Positions 1 to 9,569 of a stretch of 64,000 nucleotides of DNA are shown piece by piece. Position 1 is the first letter of the stretch. Each line of letters opens with the position of its first letter. The stretch is from contig NZ_CP083351.1 in assembly GCF_020035535.1 (NCBI RefSeq), positions 1-64,000 of the forward strand. The letters run 5' to 3'. Below the pieces are notes generated by a model, which saw only the letters and a program-made list of their open reading frames with translations, ran no database searches and was not told where the DNA came from. The stretch is from Ensifer adhaerens (lineage in GTDB: Bacteria; Pseudomonadota; Alphaproteobacteria; Rhizobiales; Rhizobiaceae). A program made the translations under genes and the position numbers.

Positions 1-1224
1 ATGAACGCTAATTCGCCATCCTTGGCTCCGGTGCAATCGATGCACTTCGAGGATCTGATCCTCGAACAGGGCGATCTGATTTCGAAGAAGCTGCACCTCT
101 TGAGCATGCAGCAGTTCCCGCCGAATGCCAAGAAACTGCTGCGCCAGTTCTCCCTATCGGAAGTCGCTGAGTTCCTTGGCGTTTCGCAAAGCACGCTGAA
201 GAAGCTCCATCTTGAGGGAAAAGGCCCTGTCCCGCAGACGTCGTCCTCGGGCAGGCGTTCCTACAGCGCTGAGCAAATGCAGGAATTGCGGCAGCATCTT
301 GACCAGCATGGTCGCTCGGAAGCGCGTAATTACGTGCCGCACCGGCGCGCCGGCGAGAAGCTGCAAATTATTGCGGTCGTCAATTTCAAGGGTGGTTCAG
401 GCAAGACCACGACGGCAGCACATCTGGCGCAATACATGGCGCTCACGGGCCATCGTGTCCTGGCTGTTGATCTCGATCCGCAGGCTTCGCTGTCCTCGCT
501 TCATGGCTTCCAGCCTGAGCTCGATCTGACGCCATCTCTTTACGAAGCGATCCGCTATGACGATCAGCGGCGGTCGATCTCGGACATCATCTTGCCGACC
601 AATTTTCCGGGTCTCGATATCGTACCGGCGAACCTCGAACTGCAGGAATTCGAATACGACACGCCGCTTGCGATGACGAACAAGAGTTCGAATGACGGCA
701 AGACCTTTTTCACGCGCATCTCGCGCGCGCTTGCAGAGGTTGAAGATCGCTACGACGTGGTCATCATCGACTGCCCGCCGCAACTGGGTTACCTGACGAT
801 CACCGCACTTACTGCTGCGACAAGCGTGCTCGTCACCATCCATCCGCAGATGCTCGACGTCATGTCGATGGGGCAGTTCCTGCTGATGCTGGGCGGTATC
901 CTGAAACCGATCCGCGAGGCAGGCGCTGCGGTCAATCTCGAGTGGTATCGTTACGTCATCACGCGCTATGAGCCGACGGATGGGCCACAGGCCCAAATGG
1001 TTGGTTTCATGCAAACCCTGTTCCACCAGTTCGTCCTGAAGAACCAGATGCTGAAATCGACAGCGATCTCGGATGCCGGGATCACCAAGCAGACGCTTTA
1101 TGAGGTCGACAAAGCCCAAATGACGCGTTCGACCTATGAGCGTGCGATCGAATCGTTAAATGCAGTCAATGCAGAAATTGCGGAACTCGTGCATGCGTCC
1201 TGGGGGCGGAAAGTGGCCGGCTGA
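1..1224 (+). CDS. repA: RepA, ParA-type plasmid partition ATPase
   Basis: Walker-type ATPase that, with RepB and its centromere sites, segregates repABC replicons and represses the operon. The 407-aa length is normal for RepA. An N-terminal helix-turn-helix region (SEVAEFLGVSQSTLKKLH, about residues 52-70) precedes the deviant Walker A KGGSGKTT at residues 130-137, and VVIIDCPPQLGYL near residue 255 is the Walker A'/B region. The ATG is the first base of the window, so any upstream start and the operon promoter cannot be assessed. It is followed by repB after 51 bp and repC further on, the standard order. Confidence 0.97.
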   Translation: MNANSPSLAPVQSMHFEDLILEQGDLISKKLHLLSMQQFPPNAKKLLRQFSLSEVAEFLGVSQSTLKKLHLEGKGPVPQTSSSGRRSYSAEQMQELRQHLDQHGRSEARNYVPHRRAGEKLQIIAVVNFKGGSGKTTTAAHLAQYMALTGHRVLAVDLDPQASLSSLHGFQPELDLTPSLYEAIRYDDQRRSISDIILPTNFPGLDIVPANLELQEFEYDTPLAMTNKSSNDGKTFFTRISRALAEVEDRYDVVIIDCPPQLGYLTITALTAATSVLVTIHPQMLDVMSMGQFLLMLGGILKPIREAGAAVNLEWYRYVITRYEPTDGPQAQMVGFMQTLFHQFVLKNQMLKSTAISDAGITKQTLYEVDKAQMTRSTYERAIESLNAVNAEIAELVHASWGRKVAG

Positions 1225-1275
1225 GAGAAATTGAGCCGCGACACGCAGTCGATTTAAGGGAATTGGAGCAGGCAG

Positions 1276-2256
1276 ATGGCGAGAAAAAATCTACTGGCGG
1301 GACTGGTAGACGCAGCGGAAATCCAGCAAGCGGATGTCGCGCCGGTCTATCCGATGCGCGGAGCATCGAAGAGCATGGTGCGTTCGCTCGACGAACTCTC
1401 CAAGCAAGCCGACAAGTTCCTTGAGGGTGAAGTCGTCGTCGAGCTTGACCCTTCGACGATTGATGGATCCTTCGTCGCTGATCGTTTGACCGACAACCGC
1501 GAGCAATTTGAGGAATTGAAAGCGGCCATCGGCGAACGCGGCCAGGATACACCGATCCTGGTTCGGCCTCACCCGACCGTGTCCGGCCGCTATCAGATCG
1601 TTTTCGGCCATCGCCGTGCGCGTGTGGCGCGCGAACTTGGCCGCAAGGTCAAGGCAGTCGTCAAGGCAATCGATGACCGAGCGCACGTCATCGCGCAGGG
1701 CCAGGAAAACTCCGCCCGTGCCAACCTCTCGTTCATCGAGCGTGCGAGCTTTGCCTCGCGCCTGGAGGGGCTGGGCTACGACCGCGGCGTGATCGCTTCG
1801 GCGCTCGCAGCGGACAAGACCGCTGTCTCCAAGATGATGAGCGTGACGGAGCGCGTGCCGCTTGCCGTCATCGAGCAGATCGGTGCGGCACCCGCGACGG
1901 GACGCGATCGCTGGCTCGAACTGTCCTTTCTGGTCGGCAAAGCCACAAATGCAGACAAGGTGAACGACATCGTCACCGACCCGGGCTTCGGCTCACTTGA
2001 AAGCGACGAGCGGTTCAACGCGCTCTTCAAGGCGCTGAATACGTCTGGGCAACCGGTCAAGAAGGTATCACTGAAATCCAAGGAAAGCTGGCAGACGAGC
2101 GACAAGGCCGTCTCAGCTCAATATTCGAACTCCGGCAAGGCATTCGAACTATCGATGAAATCGAAGAATGCTGGCCGGTTCGGGCAATATCTCGCTGAAA
2201 ACCTCGATCGGCTCTATGCCGAATTCCTGGCAGCGAATGACGTGAAGGAAAACTGA
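1276..2256 (+). CDS. repB: RepB, ParB-type centromere-binding protein
   Basis: Partition protein that binds parS-like sites and works with RepA. The ParB N-terminal domain lies at about residues 60-140, with the GHRRARVARELG box (about 115-126), then ENSARANLSFIERASFASRLE and a DNA-binding helix-turn-helix (KTAVSKMMSVTERVP). The length of 326 aa is typical. A GGAG motif about 9 nt upstream supports the ATG. I looked by eye for the rhizobial 16-bp parS consensus in and around the cassette and found no convincing copy. Confidence 0.96.
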   Translation: MARKNLLAGLVDAAEIQQADVAPVYPMRGASKSMVRSLDELSKQADKFLEGEVVVELDPSTIDGSFVADRLTDNREQFEELKAAIGERGQDTPILVRPHPTVSGRYQIVFGHRRARVARELGRKVKAVVKAIDDRAHVIAQGQENSARANLSFIERASFASRLEGLGYDRGVIASALAADKTAVSKMMSVTERVPLAVIEQIGAAPATGRDRWLELSFLVGKATNADKVNDIVTDPGFGSLESDERFNALFKALNTSGQPVKKVSLKSKESWQTSDKAVSAQYSNSGKAFELSMKSKNAGRFGQYLAENLDRLYAEFLAANDVKEN

Positions 2257-2265
2257 ACGCGCAAA

Positions 2266-2303
2266 AGAAAAAGGCCCCCAGACGGTAACCATCGTGGAAG
2301 CCT
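2266..2303 (-). terminator. Intrinsic terminator of the ctRNA
   Basis: On the minus strand AGGCTTCCA pairs with TGGGGGCCT (9 bp with two G-U pairs, 2303-2295 and 2280-2272), followed by five T residues. In this family the stem-loop also acts as the target-recognition hairpin. Confidence 0.75.
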
Positions 2304-2318
2304 CTCTCATCGTTTAGC
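2266..2318 (-). ncRNA. ctRNA (incA-type antisense RNA) of the repABC cassette
   Basis: repABC plasmids carry a short counter-transcribed RNA between repB and repC that limits RepC synthesis and sets incompatibility. In the 157-bp gap, the minus strand shows TTGACT, a 17-nt spacer and GATTCT, then about 50 nt ending in a G/C hairpin followed by TTTTT. Position, size and strand fit the family; the exact 5' end is inferred from the promoter. Confidence 0.85.
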
Positions 2319-2324
2319 AGCCTG

Positions 2325-2353
2325 AGAATCGCATTTCCACGAATCACAGTCAA
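2325..2353 (-). promoter_or_regulatory. Promoter of the ctRNA
   Basis: Read on the minus strand: -35 TTGACT (2353-2348), 17-nt spacer, -10 GATTCT (2330-2325). It drives the antisense RNA toward repB. Confidence 0.7.
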
Positions 2354-2413
2354 GAGTATTTGGCACCGGAACGGGTGAGCGGACGTTTTTTGCCTGAAAG
2401 TAGGTGAAAGAGG

Positions 2414-3628
2414 ATGCAAGGTGGGAATGTGACGACGCCCTTCGGGCGGCGGTCGATGACGCTCGGCATGTTGGCAAGCCAATACATGTCGCGTGACATC
2501 GCGCCCGAGACATCGGCCGACAAGTGGAAGCTGTTCCGCGCGCTTTGCGAGGCAAAGCCGAGGCTCGGCATCAGCGAACGTGCTCTTTCGGTGATGAATG
2601 CTCTCTTGAGCTTCTACCCGGAAACGACCCTTTCTGAAGAGAACGGGCTCATCGTGTTTCCGTCGAACATGCAGCTATCGCTGCGTGCTCACGGCATGGC
2701 CGAAGCAACGTTGCGGCGTCACATCGCAGCCCTTGTCGACGCCGGCCTGCTTTCGCGTCGAGACAGCCCCAACGGCAAGCGCTACGCCCGCAAGGATGGG
2801 GCGGGTTCCATTGACGAGGCCTACGGGTTTTCGCTTGCTCCATTGTTGTCGCGGGCTCGAGAGATCGAGCAAATGGCCGCAGAGATCGAGATGGAACGGT
2901 TGCGGCTGCGTCGCCTTCGGGAACGCTTCACGATATGCCGCCGTGACATCGGCAAGCTGATTGAGGTCGCTCTCGACCAGGGTGTTCGGGGCGATTGGCA
3001 GGCAATCCATGAGCATTATCGGAGCCTGGTGGTCTCTATTCCGCGTGTCGCCACGGCAACCGCGATAGCACCGATCCTCGAAGAACTGGAGATGCTGAGG
3101 GAAGAAGTCTCCAACCTGCTGGAAATGCGCGTAAAATCTCAAAATTTGAGCGGCAATCCTGATCAGACTGAGCGGCACAAACAGAATTCAAACCCCGAAT
3201 CTAGTTATGAACTTGAACCTAGCTCTCGAAACGAGCTGGGGGCGAAGCCGAGCAAGACGGCCGTACCGCCGAGCGAGCCGATGAAGGCGTTCCCGTTGGG
3301 GATGGTCATGCAGGCCTGCCCGACCATTGCCGACTATGGCCCAGGCGGCACGATCGGGAGTTGGCGCGACCTGATGCAAGCGGCCGTGGTGGTGAGGACC
3401 ACACTGGCGGTCAGTCCCTCGGCCTATGAAGATGCCTGTGAAACTATGGGACCGGAAAATGCAGCCGTCGTGATGGCATGCATTCTCGAGCGGGCCGGGC
3501 ATATCAACTCGGCCGGGGGATATCTGCGCGATCTGACAGCAAGAGCGCGGCGCGGTGAGTTTTCGCTGGGGCCTGTGCTGATGGCGCTTTTGCGGTCAAG
3601 GGGCGGCGATCATCGAATAGCCTCTTGA
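2414..3628 (+). CDS. repC: RepC, plasmid replication initiator
   Basis: Initiator protein of repABC replicons; it normally acts on an origin inside its own gene. The 404-aa length is typical. The N-terminal half is a winged-helix DNA-binding region (NALLSFYPETTLSEENGLIVFPSN, then AEATLRRHIAALVDAGLLSRRDS). The conserved C-terminal region includes GAENAAVVMACILERAG-like and INSAGGYLRDLTARA segments. The start has a good ribosome site (GAAAGAGG). Expression should be held down by the upstream antisense RNA. Confidence 0.97.
   Translation: MQGGNVTTPFGRRSMTLGMLASQYMSRDIAPETSADKWKLFRALCEAKPRLGISERALSVMNALLSFYPETTLSEENGLIVFPSNMQLSLRAHGMAEATLRRHIAALVDAGLLSRRDSPNGKRYARKDGAGSIDEAYGFSLAPLLSRAREIEQMAAEIEMERLRLRRLRERFTICRRDIGKLIEVALDQGVRGDWQAIHEHYRSLVVSIPRVATATAIAPILEELEMLREEVSNLLEMRVKSQNLSGNPDQTERHKQNSNPESSYELEPSSRNELGAKPSKTAVPPSEPMKAFPLGMVMQACPTIADYGPGGTIGSWRDLMQAAVVVRTTLAVSPSAYEDACETMGPENAAVVMACILERAGHINSAGGYLRDLTARARRGEFSLGPVLMALLRSRGGDHRIAS
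3130..3215 (+). other. AT-rich stretch inside repC, candidate oriV
   Basis: The origin of studied repABC plasmids lies in an A+T-rich part of repC. This segment is visibly AT-richer than the rest of the gene and contains the 13-bp interrupted palindrome CTCAAAATTTGAG (3138-3150). Assignment by analogy only. Confidence 0.4.
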
Positions 3629-5100
3629 TGGCGGCAGCATATCGGCCAGGTGCGGAGGGAGCACAGTTAGGTAGGCGACGAAGGAATAGCTGCCCTCGAC
3701 TGAGCTCCCCAAAAACCGGTCGTTCTCGATGAGCATAAACCAGATCTGGATGGCGAGGCTGGCGTCAATGAAAGGCAATGCTCCCGACTTTGGTCGGCTT
3801 AGCGAGATGAGACATGAGGTTGGAAACCCTGGTTCAGCGTGCCGGACGAATGTCGACCAACGGTGTGACGCTCCGGAACGACAGCTTGTCCGAAGAGCTG
3901 CAATCGGGAGAGCGCAGGTCGCGGCACCAGTGACGTTACAACAGTCGTCACGCCCTCTGAGAAACCTCAGGTTCATCAAGGGTGCGGCTTTTCTTTGAAA
4001 AGGCAGTCACGCGCTTAGCTCGTGCACAAGCAAGTACGGGAATTGATACAAGGCTGCGCCCCCTCCCCTCCTCGGCGACGCTGCGTGTGTCAGCTCAAAA
4101 GCCACTCCGTTCGGTTCAAATTCTTGAGCGATGGTTCGCAGACCGGCAAATTGCTGATGAATGAGAAGGCGAAGGAGAATTGGCTATTTCGCAGCCGGCA
4201 GATGTTCAGTTGAGTTTCGCGGACGATGCAGGTTGAAAATCGACGGACTTTGGATGAGGCGATGAAAGGAATTGGTTCGGTATTTGTTGCGCTCGCGACG
4301 GCGATGATAGCGGTACTGGTTTAGGCAGTGCCGATGTCCTACCTGTCCTTGGGACGCACGGATCCGCGGATGGTACAACTGGTCCTCGAAAAACGGGAGG
4401 AGTTATTGAGGCCCGCCGCACTCGCGCTGCTATGCTGGATACCGGCGCGAGCCACTCCACGGCATGACTACTGCAAATGGGTACCTGGGCTATCGCTCAT
4501 ACCGCAAATACAACCGCTTTCGGCTCTGCTATGGGCAGCGGCGGGAATGCGTGTCGCCGAGCTCCTGAATTTGAACGCGCTTGGTTGACGATAGTTCGTA
4601 AGCCGCCTGTCCGAATGACTGGCTTCGCTATGCCCTTGTCGGCTTCCAGTCTGACGAGTGGGAGCCACACCATCCTGTGGCGTCACTTTTCAATGTGTTG
4701 CGGTTCGAAACGGGCGTACATCGTGCACCGACTCGGATTTTTTGAGAACTTTTCACCAGATGGTCCGGAGAGTTCGTTTCGTCATCTCTTCCGATGCACC
4801 TATCGTCGGCGGAGCGATTTCGAGTCTGGTGAGCTTCCTAAAAGGAAGTAAATACCGTCTTCAACAGAGGGTTTGCTCGCATCGTATTACGTCAGGCAAA
4901 ACTTTTACCGCCTGGCGTCTTCTCAGCCGATTTTTCGCCCGAGGACCGCGGCGGTGCCACACCTTTAGAGACACACAGACGATTGCGCAGTTGGCCGTGG
5001 TCGCTTCCTGGAGATAATCGGAACAAACAGCGTATCGCTACGTTCGACATCGTATCAAGACGCCGCGATTGGCGGCGGCCGAAGTATGATGAGGTACGCC
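3629..5100. other. About 1.5 kb with no convincing gene
   Basis: Open frames on both strands here are short, overlap one another and look like no family I recognise. The stretch is probably worn-down sequence (decayed insertion or phage remnants) between the replication cassette and the end-joining genes. I found no tRNA, terminator or clear repeat in it. Confidence 0.5.
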
Positions 5101-5964
5101 GTGGCACCGAGGGCAATTTGGAAAGGCTTCTTGAAGGTGGCGGAGGTCAGCTGCCCGGTTGCACTCTACACAGCGGCTTCGACATCCGATCGAATTGCGT
5201 TTCACACGATCAACCGGGCGACAGGTCACAGAGTACGTCGGGAATTCGTAGACGCCGCCACCGGCAAGGCGGTCGAAAAGGACGAGCAGGTGAAGGGCTA
5301 CGAACTCGGGTCTGGCGAATACGTCGTGCTTGAACCGGATGAGATCGCCGCGGCGGTTCCTGAGAGTGACAAGACCCTCTCCGTTTCAAGCTTCGTTACC
5401 TGCGGTGAGATCGATGACCTGTATTTCGACAAACCCTACTATCTTGCGCCCGCCACGAAAGTTGCAAATGAAGCCTATGCCCTCCTTCGCGAAGGGATGC
5501 GGAAAAAACAGGTGGCGGCTATAGCCAGGGCCGTACTGTTCCGTCGTGTCCGCACTCTATTGATCCGCGCCTATGACGATGGGCTGATCGCAACGACGCT
5601 CAACTTTGACTACGAGGTCCGATCGGTCAACGACGCCTTTGCCGAAATTCCCGACATGAAGATCAAAGGCGAGATGCTGGAGCTCGCGGAGCACATTATC
5701 AAGACCAAGAAGGGCGAGTTCGATCCGAGCGCGTTTGACGATCGGTATGAAACGGCCCTTGGTGAGCTGGTGAAGGCCAAGCTCGAGGGCAAGAAGATTG
5801 AACCGCGTAAGGAGCCGAAACGCGAAAAAGTCGTCGATCTGATGGAGGCCTTGCGCCAGAGCGCGGGCATGACGCCAAAGACGTCAAAGGCGGCCGGCAC
5901 GGCTTCGAAGAGGACGCACGGCCGGACTGCCAAGGAGGCGACGCCACGAAAGAAGGCGAGCTAG
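5101..5964 (+). CDS. ku: Ku, DNA end-binding protein of bacterial NHEJ
   Basis: Bacterial Ku forms a ring on double-strand DNA ends and recruits LigD. The protein starts APRAIWKGFLKVAEVSCPVALY, the family signature, and carries the FHTINRATGHRV segment, the KGYELGSGEYVVLEPDEI motif and a basic C-terminal tail (SKRTHGRTAKEATPRKKAS) like those that bind DNA and LigD. I chose the GTG at 5101 because homologues begin at the equivalent of this Ala-Pro-Arg; ATGs at 5086 and 5089 would add four or five residues. ligD follows after 3 bp, so the two are surely co-transcribed. A second, divergent ku lies at 8757-9569. Confidence 0.95.
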   Translation: MAPRAIWKGFLKVAEVSCPVALYTAASTSDRIAFHTINRATGHRVRREFVDAATGKAVEKDEQVKGYELGSGEYVVLEPDEIAAAVPESDKTLSVSSFVTCGEIDDLYFDKPYYLAPATKVANEAYALLREGMRKKQVAAIARAVLFRRVRTLLIRAYDDGLIATTLNFDYEVRSVNDAFAEIPDMKIKGEMLELAEHIIKTKKGEFDPSAFDDRYETALGELVKAKLEGKKIEPRKEPKREKVVDLMEALRQSAGMTPKTSKAAGTASKRTHGRTAKEATPRKKAS

Positions 5965-5967
5965 TGC

Positions 5968-8517
5968 ATGGGCCTTGAGACGTACAGGAAGAAGCGAGAT
6001 TTCAAAGCGACGCGTGAGCCCAAGGGGCGAAAAGCGCGCCGGCAAGGACACAGCTTTGTCATCCAGAAACATGACGCTACCCGCCTGCACTATGACTTCC
6101 GGCTGGAACTGGAGGGTGTTCTTGTAAGCTGGGCCGTCACGAAAGGACCGAGCCTCATTCCCGGTGAGAAGCGCCTCGCGGTGCATGTCGAGGATCACCC
6201 TCTCGATTATGGCGACTTCGAAGGCACCATTCCAAAGGGCGAATATGGCGGCGGTACCGTCATCGTGTGGGATCGCGGTACCTGGGAGCCCATCGGTGAC
6301 GCAAAACGTGGCTTGAAAAAGGGACATCTCGACTTTGCGCTGCATGGCGAGAAGCTTGGTGGTCGGTGGCACCTCGTTCGTATGGCTGGGAAGCCGCGCG
6401 AGAAGCGAGAAAATTGGCTCCTTATCAAAGGGGACGATGAAAATGCGCGGGGGAAAACCGAATCGGATATTCTTGAGGAGCGCCCGGAGTCCGTCGTGAC
6501 CGGTCGTCAGATCGAGGATGTTGCTGATGAAGCCCCGGGCTGGTCATCAAAGACGGGCAGGATCACAAAGAAGAAAAGGGAGAAAGCAGCCGGCCCCGTG
6601 CACGCGGTACGCAACTCGCCCAAGGCCTCATTGTCTGGTCTCGCCAGGATGGGCGGTGTGAAAGCGGCTGCCCTCCCCGCTTTTGTCGAGCCGTCTTTGG
6701 CGACGCTTGTAGCGAACGCGCCGGCGGGCAAACGCTGGCTGCACGAGATCAAGTTCGACGGATACCGGCTTCAGGTCAGGATTGATCAAGACGACGTCAG
6801 GTTCACGACCAGAGGGGGTCTCAATTGGACAAAAAAGTTTGGGGAGACGCTTCCGGGAGCCATGAAGGAACTCCCCTCCTCAGCTGCCCTCATCGATGGG
6901 GAATTGGTTGTCGAGAACGGTTCCGGCGCTTCCGATTTCTCGGCACTTCAAACCGACCTCAGCGAAGGCCGGAGCGAGAGGTTCGTCTTTTACGCCTTCG
7001 ATCTCATGCATCTTGATGGTTGCGATCTGTGCGCCCTCCCCCTTATTGAACGTAAGCAACTTCTTGCAGAGCTTCTGGGCGGCGCTTCAGATCGCGTTCG
7101 GTTTAGCAACCACTTCGAAGAGGAAGGTGGTCTCGTCCTGCAGCACGCCTGTAGATTGAGCCTTGAGGGTATTGTCTCCAAACTAAGCGATGCGCCGTAT
7201 AGATCCGGGCGCAACAAAAACTGGGTCAAATCGAAGTGTTCGTCCCGGCAGGAGTTTGTCATTGGCGGCTTCGTGCCGTCGACGACTGCAAACAAGGCAA
7301 TCGGATCCCTGGTTCTCGGCGCCTATGACGACGGGAAGTTTTGCCACGTCGGTCGCGTCGGCACGGGCTACACTGCGACGGTCGCCACAGATCTCTATCG
7401 CCGACTCGAACCGACGCGCACCACCGCGAGCCCGTTTACCGAGCGCCTGAGCTCGGAGGAAGCGCGCCAGGTGCGATATGTGCGCCCGGATCTCGTCGCC
7501 GAGGTCGAGTTCAGAGCGTGGACAGCCGATGGTCATCTCCGCCATGCATCATTCCGCGGCCTTCGTGAAGACAAGCCCGCCAGTGCCGTCACATTGGAAG
7601 TCAGTAAGAGCCCCTCCCCCAAGGCGAAGCCGTCGCGCCGCACCGTGCCCCTCACCCACCCCGATCGGCTCTATTGGCCTGACAAGGGCGTGACGAAAGA
7701 AGGCCTTGCAGACTACTACGCCGATGTTTGGAGGTTTATCGCTCCTCATATCGTTGGACGGCCGCTTGCCTTGGTGCGGTGTCCGAACGGCATCACCGGT
7801 CAGCAGTTCTTTCAAAAACACGCCTGGAAGGGCCTCAGCCCCAAGATTGTGCTCGTCAATGATCCCAAGAATCCAGCCGATGAGAAATCGATCAGCATTT
7901 GGGATCTCGACGGGCTGATTGGCTTTGTCCAGGCAGCGGTTCTCGAAATCCATCCATGGGGCTCAACGGTCGCAAACTGGGAAAAGGCAGACAGAATCAT
8001 CATGGACCTCGATCCGGGAGAGGACGTGCCATGGGGGGCGGTGGTTGAAGCGGCTTTTGAAACCCGCGATAGGCTTGAGAAGGCCGGCCTGGTTGCTTTC
8101 GTGAAGACGTCTGGGGGCAAAGGTCTGCACGTGGTTGCCCCTTTGAAGCAGAAAGCCACATGGCCGGACGTGAAGGCTTTTACCAAGGCAATCGCGGATG
8201 GCATGGCGTCTGAGACGCCTGAGCGGTTCGTCTCAACCATTACAAAGTCGAAACGGCGCGGGAAGATCCTCGTCGATTATCTGCGCAATCAGCGCGGCGC
8301 CACAGCCGTTGCCCCGTACTCGACACGTGCCCGGTCAGGCGCGCCTGTATCAGTGCCCTTGTCTTGGGATGAGTTGGATACCGTGGTCGGGCCAGCTTAT
8401 TTCACGGTGGAAAATACTCCCATTCGGCTTTCAAGCCTGAGCGTCGATCCTTGGGAGGATTTTCGTGCGGCCGCGGCTGGGTTGCCGAGCAAGAGCAATC
8501 AATTCAAAGCCCGTTGA
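5968..8517 (+). CDS. ligD: LigD, multifunctional NHEJ ATP-dependent DNA ligase
   Basis: Repairs broken ends held by Ku: trims, fills and seals. The 849 aa show the phosphoesterase-ligase-polymerase order. The 3'-phosphoesterase domain has H35, H41 and D43 (HDATRLHYDFR). The ligase domain has the adenylation lysine K262 in EIKFDGYR, ELVVENG and an EGIVSKLSDAPYRSGRNKNWVKSK block, then an OB fold. The C-terminal primase-type polymerase has the metal ligands D680 and D682 (MDLDPGE) and TSGGKGLHVVAPL. All catalytic motifs I can check are present, so the enzyme looks functional. Confidence 0.97.
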   Translation: MGLETYRKKRDFKATREPKGRKARRQGHSFVIQKHDATRLHYDFRLELEGVLVSWAVTKGPSLIPGEKRLAVHVEDHPLDYGDFEGTIPKGEYGGGTVIVWDRGTWEPIGDAKRGLKKGHLDFALHGEKLGGRWHLVRMAGKPREKRENWLLIKGDDENARGKTESDILEERPESVVTGRQIEDVADEAPGWSSKTGRITKKKREKAAGPVHAVRNSPKASLSGLARMGGVKAAALPAFVEPSLATLVANAPAGKRWLHEIKFDGYRLQVRIDQDDVRFTTRGGLNWTKKFGETLPGAMKELPSSAALIDGELVVENGSGASDFSALQTDLSEGRSERFVFYAFDLMHLDGCDLCALPLIERKQLLAELLGGASDRVRFSNHFEEEGGLVLQHACRLSLEGIVSKLSDAPYRSGRNKNWVKSKCSSRQEFVIGGFVPSTTANKAIGSLVLGAYDDGKFCHVGRVGTGYTATVATDLYRRLEPTRTTASPFTERLSSEEARQVRYVRPDLVAEVEFRAWTADGHLRHASFRGLREDKPASAVTLEVSKSPSPKAKPSRRTVPLTHPDRLYWPDKGVTKEGLADYYADVWRFIAPHIVGRPLALVRCPNGITGQQFFQKHAWKGLSPKIVLVNDPKNPADEKSISIWDLDGLIGFVQAAVLEIHPWGSTVANWEKADRIIMDLDPGEDVPWGAVVEAAFETRDRLEKAGLVAFVKTSGGKGLHVVAPLKQKATWPDVKAFTKAIADGMASETPERFVSTITKSKRRGKILVDYLRNQRGATAVAPYSTRARSGAPVSVPLSWDELDTVVGPAYFTVENTPIRLSSLSVDPWEDFRAAAAGLPSKSNQFKAR

Positions 8518-8528
8518 TTGGAGCGTCG

Positions 8529-8738
8529 ATGCCGTCCAATTTGATCAGGAAAACGGGTTATGATCCGCAAACGCGCACACTTTTCGTCTGGTTGCAGACG
8601 ACTGCGAATCGCTACGAATATGATAACGTGCCGCCCGAGACATACGAGGAGTTTCTCCAGGCGTTTTCCAAGGGGCGGTTCTTCAACCGCTACATCCGCG
8701 ACCGATACAAATATCGTGTCGTACCGCCGGGCCAATGA
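8529..8738 (+). CDS. KTSC-domain small protein
   Basis: A 69-aa protein matching the KTSC fold (LFVWLQTTANRYEYDNVPPETYEEFLQAFSKGRFFNRYIRDRY). KTSC domains occur alone or beside nucleic-acid enzymes and their role is not settled. It begins 11 bp after ligD on the same strand, so it is likely co-transcribed with the end-joining genes, and it converges on the second ku 18 bp further on. Confidence 0.8.
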   Translation: MPSNLIRKTGYDPQTRTLFVWLQTTANRYEYDNVPPETYEEFLQAFSKGRFFNRYIRDRYKYRVVPPGQ

Positions 8739-8756
8739 AACGGCTCGGCGTTGATC

Positions 8757-9569
8757 TTAGCGACCGCCCTTTTTCTTTGGCTCCGCGCCAATGCTCTTGC
8801 GCAAGGCGTCCATGATGTTGATGACGTTGCCCGAGCCCGCCTCTTCGGGAGCTTTTTCCTTGGGCAGCTGCTTTTGCTTCTTCTTCGTCTTGGCCGCAAT
8901 GATATCCAGCAGACGGGATTGCACGGGGTCGCTCACCATTTCCGGGTTCCAAGGCCTACTGCGTTCTTCGATGAGCGTCGTGATGAGCTCAAGCAATTTG
9001 GGGTCCGTTTTGGGGTTGGCGTTGTTTTCAAACAGCTCCCCCTCCCCTCGCACTTCGCCGCCATAGCGCAGCGTCCATAGGATCAGTCCCTTGCCCCTGG
9101 GCTCCAGCATGACCGCCCGTTCACGGCGATACATCACGACCCGCGAAATACCGACTGTCTTCGTCGCGACCATTGCATCGCGGATAACTGAAAACGCCTC
9201 CTCGCCGACTGGATCGTCGGGGACCAGAAAATGCGGGCGGTCATACCAGAGCCACTGGATGCTGTCGGCGGGAACGAACATGTCGATGTCGATCGTGCGC
9301 GTGCTTTCCAGACCAACGGCGTCAAGTTCCTCGTCTTCCAAAACGACATAATCATCCTCGCCGCGTTGATAGCCTTTGACCTCGTCGGCCTCGTCGATGG
9401 GCTTGCCAGTCACCGCGTCGACATATCGCGATTCGACGCGATTTCCTGTCTTGCGATTCAGCGTGTGAAAGCGCACCTTCTCATTCTCGCTGATGGCCGG
9501 CGTTAGTGCCACCGGGCAAGTCACGAGCGATAGCTTCAGATAACCTTTCCAGAATGTGCGGGGCGCCAT
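8757..9569 (-). CDS. ku: Ku, second DNA end-binding protein
   Basis: A 270-aa Ku homologue beginning MAPRTFWKGYLKLSLVTCPVAL, with FHTLNRKTGNRVESRYVD and KGYQRGEDDYVVLEDEEL and the basic tail KSIGAEPKKKGGR. The reading frame stays open for 36 codons upstream, but the ATG at 9569 is where family members start. It is clearly diverged from the Ku at 5101 (different C-terminal half), so it is a paralogue, not a recent copy. Rhizobia commonly carry several ku genes, and some pairs are thought to form heterodimers. Confidence 0.95.
   Translation of the reverse strand: MAPRTFWKGYLKLSLVTCPVALTPAISENEKVRFHTLNRKTGNRVESRYVDAVTGKPIDEADEVKGYQRGEDDYVVLEDEELDAVGLESTRTIDIDMFVPADSIQWLWYDRPHFLVPDDPVGEEAFSVIRDAMVATKTVGISRVVMYRRERAVMLEPRGKGLILWTLRYGGEVRGEGELFENNANPKTDPKLLELITTLIEERSRPWNPEMVSDPVQSRLLDIIAAKTKKKQKQLPKEKAPEEAGSGNVINIMDALRKSIGAEPKKKGGR

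Noticed and set aside
397..1119. Minus-strand frame of 240 codons in repA
   Set aside because: Antisense shadow of repA.
1..3628. parS site of the 16-bp GTT-N4-GC-N4-AAC type
   Set aside because: Near-matches only; none had both half-sites correct.
3629..5100. Possible decayed transposase after repC
   Set aside because: Some phases looked vaguely transposase-like, but no motif held over more than a few residues.
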